Below, piece by piece: positions 61,321 through 64,000 of a DNA stretch of 64,000 bases (position 1 is the stretch's first letter; each line of letters starts with the position of its first letter). Source of the stretch: Oribacterium sp. WCC10 (GTDB lineage Bacteria; Bacillota; Clostridia; Lachnospirales; Lachnospiraceae); contig NZ_FOPH01000005.1 in NCBI RefSeq assembly GCF_900113415.1, positions 179,614 through 243,613 of the forward strand, written 5' to 3'. The notes below the pieces were generated by a model. That model had not been told where the DNA came from. It saw only the letters and a program-made list of their open reading frames with translations, and ran no database searches. A program made the position numbers and the translations under genes.

Positions 61321-61444
61321 TTCAACCCTTCATATTTGTGATTTGGAGATTTAATGCAACCAGAATCCATCAAAAGAATGCTTCATTAAGCTTTACCAAC
61401 AGACGAATGTTTTTTGCCATTATCACTTCATAAACATCCCGGTA

Positions 61445-62401
61445 TCAGTCCTGGCTTTCAGCCTCATCGCACTTTTTGTACAATGCTCTGAAATCCGTTG
61501 GCGTTATCCCCTTAGCTTCTCTGAATGATTTTGCAAAATAACTCATATCCTGAAAACCACACTCGATAGCGATATCTACTATTTTATCATCCGAAACCTT
61601 AAGCAGTTCCGCTGCCTTACGGATACGATAATTCTTAACATATTGAATCGGAGTGGTTCCAAGCATATTGTGAAAACAACGCATGACCTCAGACTCACTT
61701 ATCTCAGCACTGTCGGCTAAGATCTTTACATTGATATCTTCCCGATAAAACTCATCTATATACGAAAGCATCATTCGGATGCGCTCAGCATCTTTAGCTT
61801 CCTTACCTGATATAAGTCTCATATCAGATGTGCTGTGTGATGCAAGCAAAAAAAGCATTTGCGGCAATGTATTTCTGATTTTATTTTCTATATCTTCATC
61901 AGAAGAAATACAGTATTCAATACAGCACTCGGCAAGTCTTATGATTTCCTTCTGCCATGGTTCGTCTTTAGAAAGGAAAAGTCCTTTAAGTGCATTGTTT
62001 TTTATAATCGGGTCTACGTAACTGTCGTAAAATACATTATTATCACTCCCACCGATTATAGCAGGGTCAAATATCAAAATCCTGATACTGCATTTTCCGG
62101 GGGTATCCGTAATTTGTCTGCATGAGTTTAATGCATCACAATTCACAAAATACCCATCGCCTTCACTTAATGTATATCTTTCAGCTTCAACTGATACTTC
62201 AACAGATCCTTGAAGCACTATTCCTACTTCAATTTTATCCTGCCAATGCCAGGGAATCTCTACCTGTTCAAGATCATCCTCACAACAAATAAAGGGGAAG
62301 TCCTCATTCCCCGTCCAAAGCATCCTCCTGCCTGCACTCAGTTCTTGAACCTGCCCGTGCCAACTATCTCCTGTATCCCCGGATTTGTTAGACATCGCCA
62401 T
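61445..62401 (-). CDS. AraC family transcriptional regulator with cupin domain
   Basis: 318 aa. Residues about 40-125 form a cupin sensor (IPWHWQDKIEVGIVLQGSVEVSVE...LSEGDGYFVN). A helical linker follows, then a C-terminal AraC DNA-binding domain with two HTHs (NVKILADSAEISESEVMRCFHNMLG; IVDIAIECGFQDMSYFAKSFREAKGITPTDFR). Effector probably a sugar, by analogy only. The ATG with GGAG 6 nt upstream is chosen; another ATG seven codons earlier has no ribosome binding site. Confidence 0.9.
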   Translation of the reverse strand: MAMSNKSGDTGDSWHGQVQELSAGRRMLWTGNEDFPFICCEDDLEQVEIPWHWQDKIEVGIVLQGSVEVSVEAERYTLSEGDGYFVNCDALNSCRQITDTPGKCSIRILIFDPAIIGGSDNNVFYDSYVDPIIKNNALKGLFLSKDEPWQKEIIRLAECCIEYCISSDEDIENKIRNTLPQMLFLLASHSTSDMRLISGKEAKDAERIRMMLSYIDEFYREDINVKILADSAEISESEVMRCFHNMLGTTPIQYVKNYRIRKAAELLKVSDDKIVDIAIECGFQDMSYFAKSFREAKGITPTDFRALYKKCDEAESQD

Positions 62402-62454
62402 GCTATACTCCATATCACTCATGCATAATAGCCGTTTTCTTATATTCCTATCAT

Positions 62455-62584
62455 TAGGGAAACAATAATCAAAGAGTTTCCCTGGATGGATTTTCGATGC
62501 GAAGCATCAATTTCCTTTGAGAATCCGTGCCCCGACGCCGGAAGATCTAATAAAGCACTGATATAATCAGTATTTTATTAGTAT
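62455..62584 (+). mobile_element. MITE-like palindromic element, copy 1
   Basis: About 80-85% identical by eye to copy 2. It has the AGGGAAAC/GTTTCCCT end hairpin, a GGATTTTCGATGCG centre with nested stem, the block GACGCCGGAAG, then TCTAATAAAGCACTGATATAATCAGT at the right end. More degenerate at its terminal inverted repeats. Confidence 0.75.
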
Positions 62585-62776
62585 TTATATCTATACATCT
62601 TAACGGCTCATCCATAAATCCATCGTAATGAAATAAAAATGTCAGAATTCAAAGAATTGCTGACAGTATTATCATATCAATTAATTCATAGTAATACAAT
62701 TGAATATAACAAACCTTTGATTTTATTATCTCTATCGTCTTAGCTCTGTTAACCCTTTGAATTGGATTTCGATATT

Positions 62777-62906
62777 TAGGGAAACGCTGATTAAAGCGTT
62801 TCCCTAGCCGGATTTTCGATGCGCAGCATCAACTTCCTTTGAAAATCCGTGTCCCAATGCCGGAGGCTCTAATAAAGCACTGATATAATCAGTGTTTCCT
62901 CAGTAT
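62777..62906 (+). mobile_element. MITE-like palindromic element, copy 2
   Basis: Best-preserved copy. Terminal inverted repeats GGAAACGCTGATTA / TAATCAGTGTTTCC (one mismatch). The left end is itself a hairpin AGGGAAACGCT/AGCGTTTCCCT. The centre has GGATTTTC/GAAAATCC around GATGC/GCATC. No coding capacity. Confidence 0.78.
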
Positions 62907-62962
62907 TATTATCAAAAGTCGCCATCCATAATAATCCGATTTTACCGGTGTTTACAAATTAG

Positions 62963-63562
62963 TCAGAACATATTGCTTACAAATATTTCTATCCCGATTC
63001 CTATAAGTATTAGCCCGCCTAAGATGTTAGCCTTACCACTAAGCTTTGTCCCCGCAATTCTGCCTATCTTAAGTCCAAACATACAAATGATGAATGTTGT
63101 AACAGCAATAAGACATGAAGTAACAAATGCTTCAGGAGCATGATAATCTGCAATAGTAAAACCAACAGACAATGCATCTATAGAAGTAGCAATCCCCTGC
63201 ATGATCAGTGTCCCTATAGCAATGTTTGTATTTAAATCTGTTTTATTCTCCTCTGAATCATCCTTCCATGAAAAACCTTCCCAAAGCATTTTACCGCCGA
63301 TATAGGAAAGTAACAGCAGTGCTATCCACGGTATATATTTTTGAAATGATTGAAAATACAGAACAATAGAATGTATACACCCCCATCCAATAATCGGCAT
63401 AAGAAACTGAAAAAGTGCAAAACAACCTGCTATACGGGTCATTTCCCGTCTGTTCATACCTGTATTTCTAAGTCCATTTGCCAGTGAAACCGAAAAAGCA
63501 TCCATAGCAAGACCTATACCAAGAAGCACACCATTTACAATAAAACCAAATATATAAGTCAT
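62963..63562 (-). CDS. mntP: Putative manganese efflux pump MntP
   Basis: 199-aa membrane protein with six helices and the two MntP half-motifs GLAMDAFSVSLANG (N-terminal half) and GIATSIDALSVGF (C-terminal half), whose Asp residues are essential in the family. Exports Mn2+ when in excess. The ATG with GGAG 6 nt upstream (MTYIFGFI) is chosen over one 11 codons earlier. Short leader with a terminator-like hairpin; no yybP-ykoY riboswitch recognised. Confidence 0.92.
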   Translation of the reverse strand: MTYIFGFIVNGVLLGIGLAMDAFSVSLANGLRNTGMNRREMTRIAGCFALFQFLMPIIGWGCIHSIVLYFQSFQKYIPWIALLLLSYIGGKMLWEGFSWKDDSEENKTDLNTNIAIGTLIMQGIATSIDALSVGFTIADYHAPEAFVTSCLIAVTTFIICMFGLKIGRIAGTKLSGKANILGGLILIGIGIEIFVSNMF

Positions 63563-63593
63563 ATAATCTCCATAAAATATTCTTCGAAAGTAC

Positions 63594-63621
63594 AAAAAAA
63601 GAGCAGCTATTCATGCCACTC
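63594..63621 (-). terminator. Terminator-like hairpin in the mntP leader
   Basis: Minus strand GAGTGGC-atgaata-GCTGCTC (two G-T type pairs) followed by TTTTTTT, starting within about 10 nt of the inferred transcription start. Confidence 0.55.
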
Positions 63622-63634
63622 GTTTGTCTGCGAT

Positions 63635-63664
63635 ATTATCATGCCTCACTTATCAGTTAGTCAA
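63635..63664 (-). promoter_or_regulatory. Promoter of mntP
   Basis: Minus strand TTGACT, 18-bp spacer, GATAAT. Confidence 0.55.
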
Positions 63665-63748
63665 CTATAATCAACATTTATTAATATGTATTCCATTTTA
63701 TATTTATTGATCTATATTCCATTTAGACTTATTAAACTATGTTATGAA

Positions 63749-63781
63749 CAAAAAAACAACCAGATACAAATCTGATTGTTT
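63749..63781 (-). terminator. Terminator of the rRNA operon
   Basis: Minus strand AACAATCAGAT-ttgt-ATCTGGTTGTT followed by TTTTTTT: an 11-bp stem with one G-T pair. Confidence 0.88.
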
Positions 63782-63898
63782 AAAAAGCTTCGATATAAAG
63801 TTTATGATCATAGATCAAATATCGTGCCTTGAAAACTGCGTACCGAATGCAAATAACTTATTCTCAGTAATCCATCTGTTATCCAGCAACCAAACCAC

Positions 63899-64000
63899 AT
63901 TGGTCAAACCCTCGACCTATTAGTAACTATCACCTGAATGCTTTACAGCACTTACAGCTTAGCCCTATCTACCTCGTAGTCTTCAAGGGGTCTTACTCTT
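63899..64000 (-). rRNA. 23S ribosomal RNA, 3' end (partial)
   Basis: The minus strand reads GTAAGACCCCTTGAAGACTA, CGAGGTAGATAGGGCTAAG and TACTAATAGGTCGAGGGTTTGACC, the conserved 3' end of bacterial 23S rRNA. The rest of the gene lies beyond the window. The exact 3' end is uncertain by a few bases. Confidence 0.93.

Larger units (their letters stand above)
62402..62962. other. Gene-free region holding two MITE-like elements
   Basis: 561 bp between the AraC gene and mntP. Two direct copies of a 130-bp element occupy nearly half of it; the rest is AT-rich. No ORF, no tRNA. Confidence 0.6.
63563..63898. other. Region between 23S rRNA gene and mntP
   Basis: 336 bp: rRNA operon terminator, an AT-rich stretch, mntP promoter and leader hairpin. 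A 5S rRNA gene was looked for and not found. Confidence 0.5.

Noticed and set aside
63563..63760. yybP-ykoY manganese riboswitch before mntP
   Set aside because: No matching paired regions or conserved loops found; the leader from the likely start is too short.

Overview
The window reads as chromosomal core sequence from a strictly anaerobic, low-to-moderate GC Firmicute, most likely a Lachnospiraceae (Butyrivibrio/Roseburia-like) bacterium. The support is an oxygen-sensitive glycyl-radical pyruvate formate-lyase, a meso-DAP type wall (dapF plus ddh), a type-2 (eukaryote-like) IleRS, the PyrK/PyrD-1B dihydroorotate dehydrogenase, strong AGGAGG-type ribosome binding sites, TTGACN/TATAAT-like promoters and a DUF5662 protein. 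Almost all genes lie on the minus strand. Many apparent long ORF starts are corrected here to an internal ATG that follows a good Shine-Dalgarno sequence. No prophage, integrase, transposase or CRISPR array was seen.

Layout. 1-9 kb: recJ (cut by the window edge), a CPBP membrane protease, a HerA-like ATPase, the pflA/pflB fermentation pair and an Rrf2 regulator with its own promoter/operator. 9-14.4 kb: tRNA-Arg, three small uncharacterised proteins, a 955-aa EAL/PAS/degenerate-GGDEF protein, and tRNA-Ser, tRNA-Met and tRNA-Val with promoters and terminators. 14.4-22 kb: a GT2 glycosyltransferase, the carA-carB-carbamate kinase operon and dapF. 22-27.2 kb: a complete branched-chain amino acid ABC importer (livK-H-M-G-F). 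27.7-33.2 kb: a six-gene, tightly packed operon (49-aa membrane peptide, VanZ-like protein, 3-TM protein, M29 aminopeptidase, 8-oxoguanine glycosylase, D,D-carboxypeptidase). 33.3-40.3 kb: a GNAT protein with an apparently leaderless mRNA, glycogen phosphorylase and IleRS. 40.4-48 kb: an operon of DAP dehydrogenase, a cell-wall-binding repeat protein, a LysR regulator and a membrane-anchored EIIB-like domain lacking its phosphorylated Cys; then AlaX, an M24B aminopeptidase and a HAD phosphatase.

48.3-53.2 kb is the de novo pyrimidine operon pyrK-pyrD-pyrF-pyrE-pyrB-pyrI. Its leader has a strong promoter, a 65-codon leader ORF with a good ribosome binding site, a U-rich stretch and an intrinsic terminator overlapping the ORF's stop codon. 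This resembles the architecture of E. coli pyrBI attenuation. Together with carAB this covers every step of UMP synthesis except dihydroorotase. 53.2-63.6 kb: a structured, GC-rich intergenic region, a HicB-like orphan coupled to an AraC regulator, coaX, tgt, secDF, lspA, a C-terminally short MocR-type regulator, another AraC regulator and mntP. The window ends in the 3' end of a 23S rRNA gene with no 5S gene before its terminator.

The least expected material is non-coding: a family of about 130-bp palindromic MITE-like elements (two near-tandem copies before mntP, one reversed at the end of the pyr operon, one fragment after the Rrf2 gene); a roughly 50-bp hairpin repeat in at least three intergenic regions; and, beside the HicB-like gene, a long composite hairpin followed by duplicated hairpins whose loops vary while their stems are kept.
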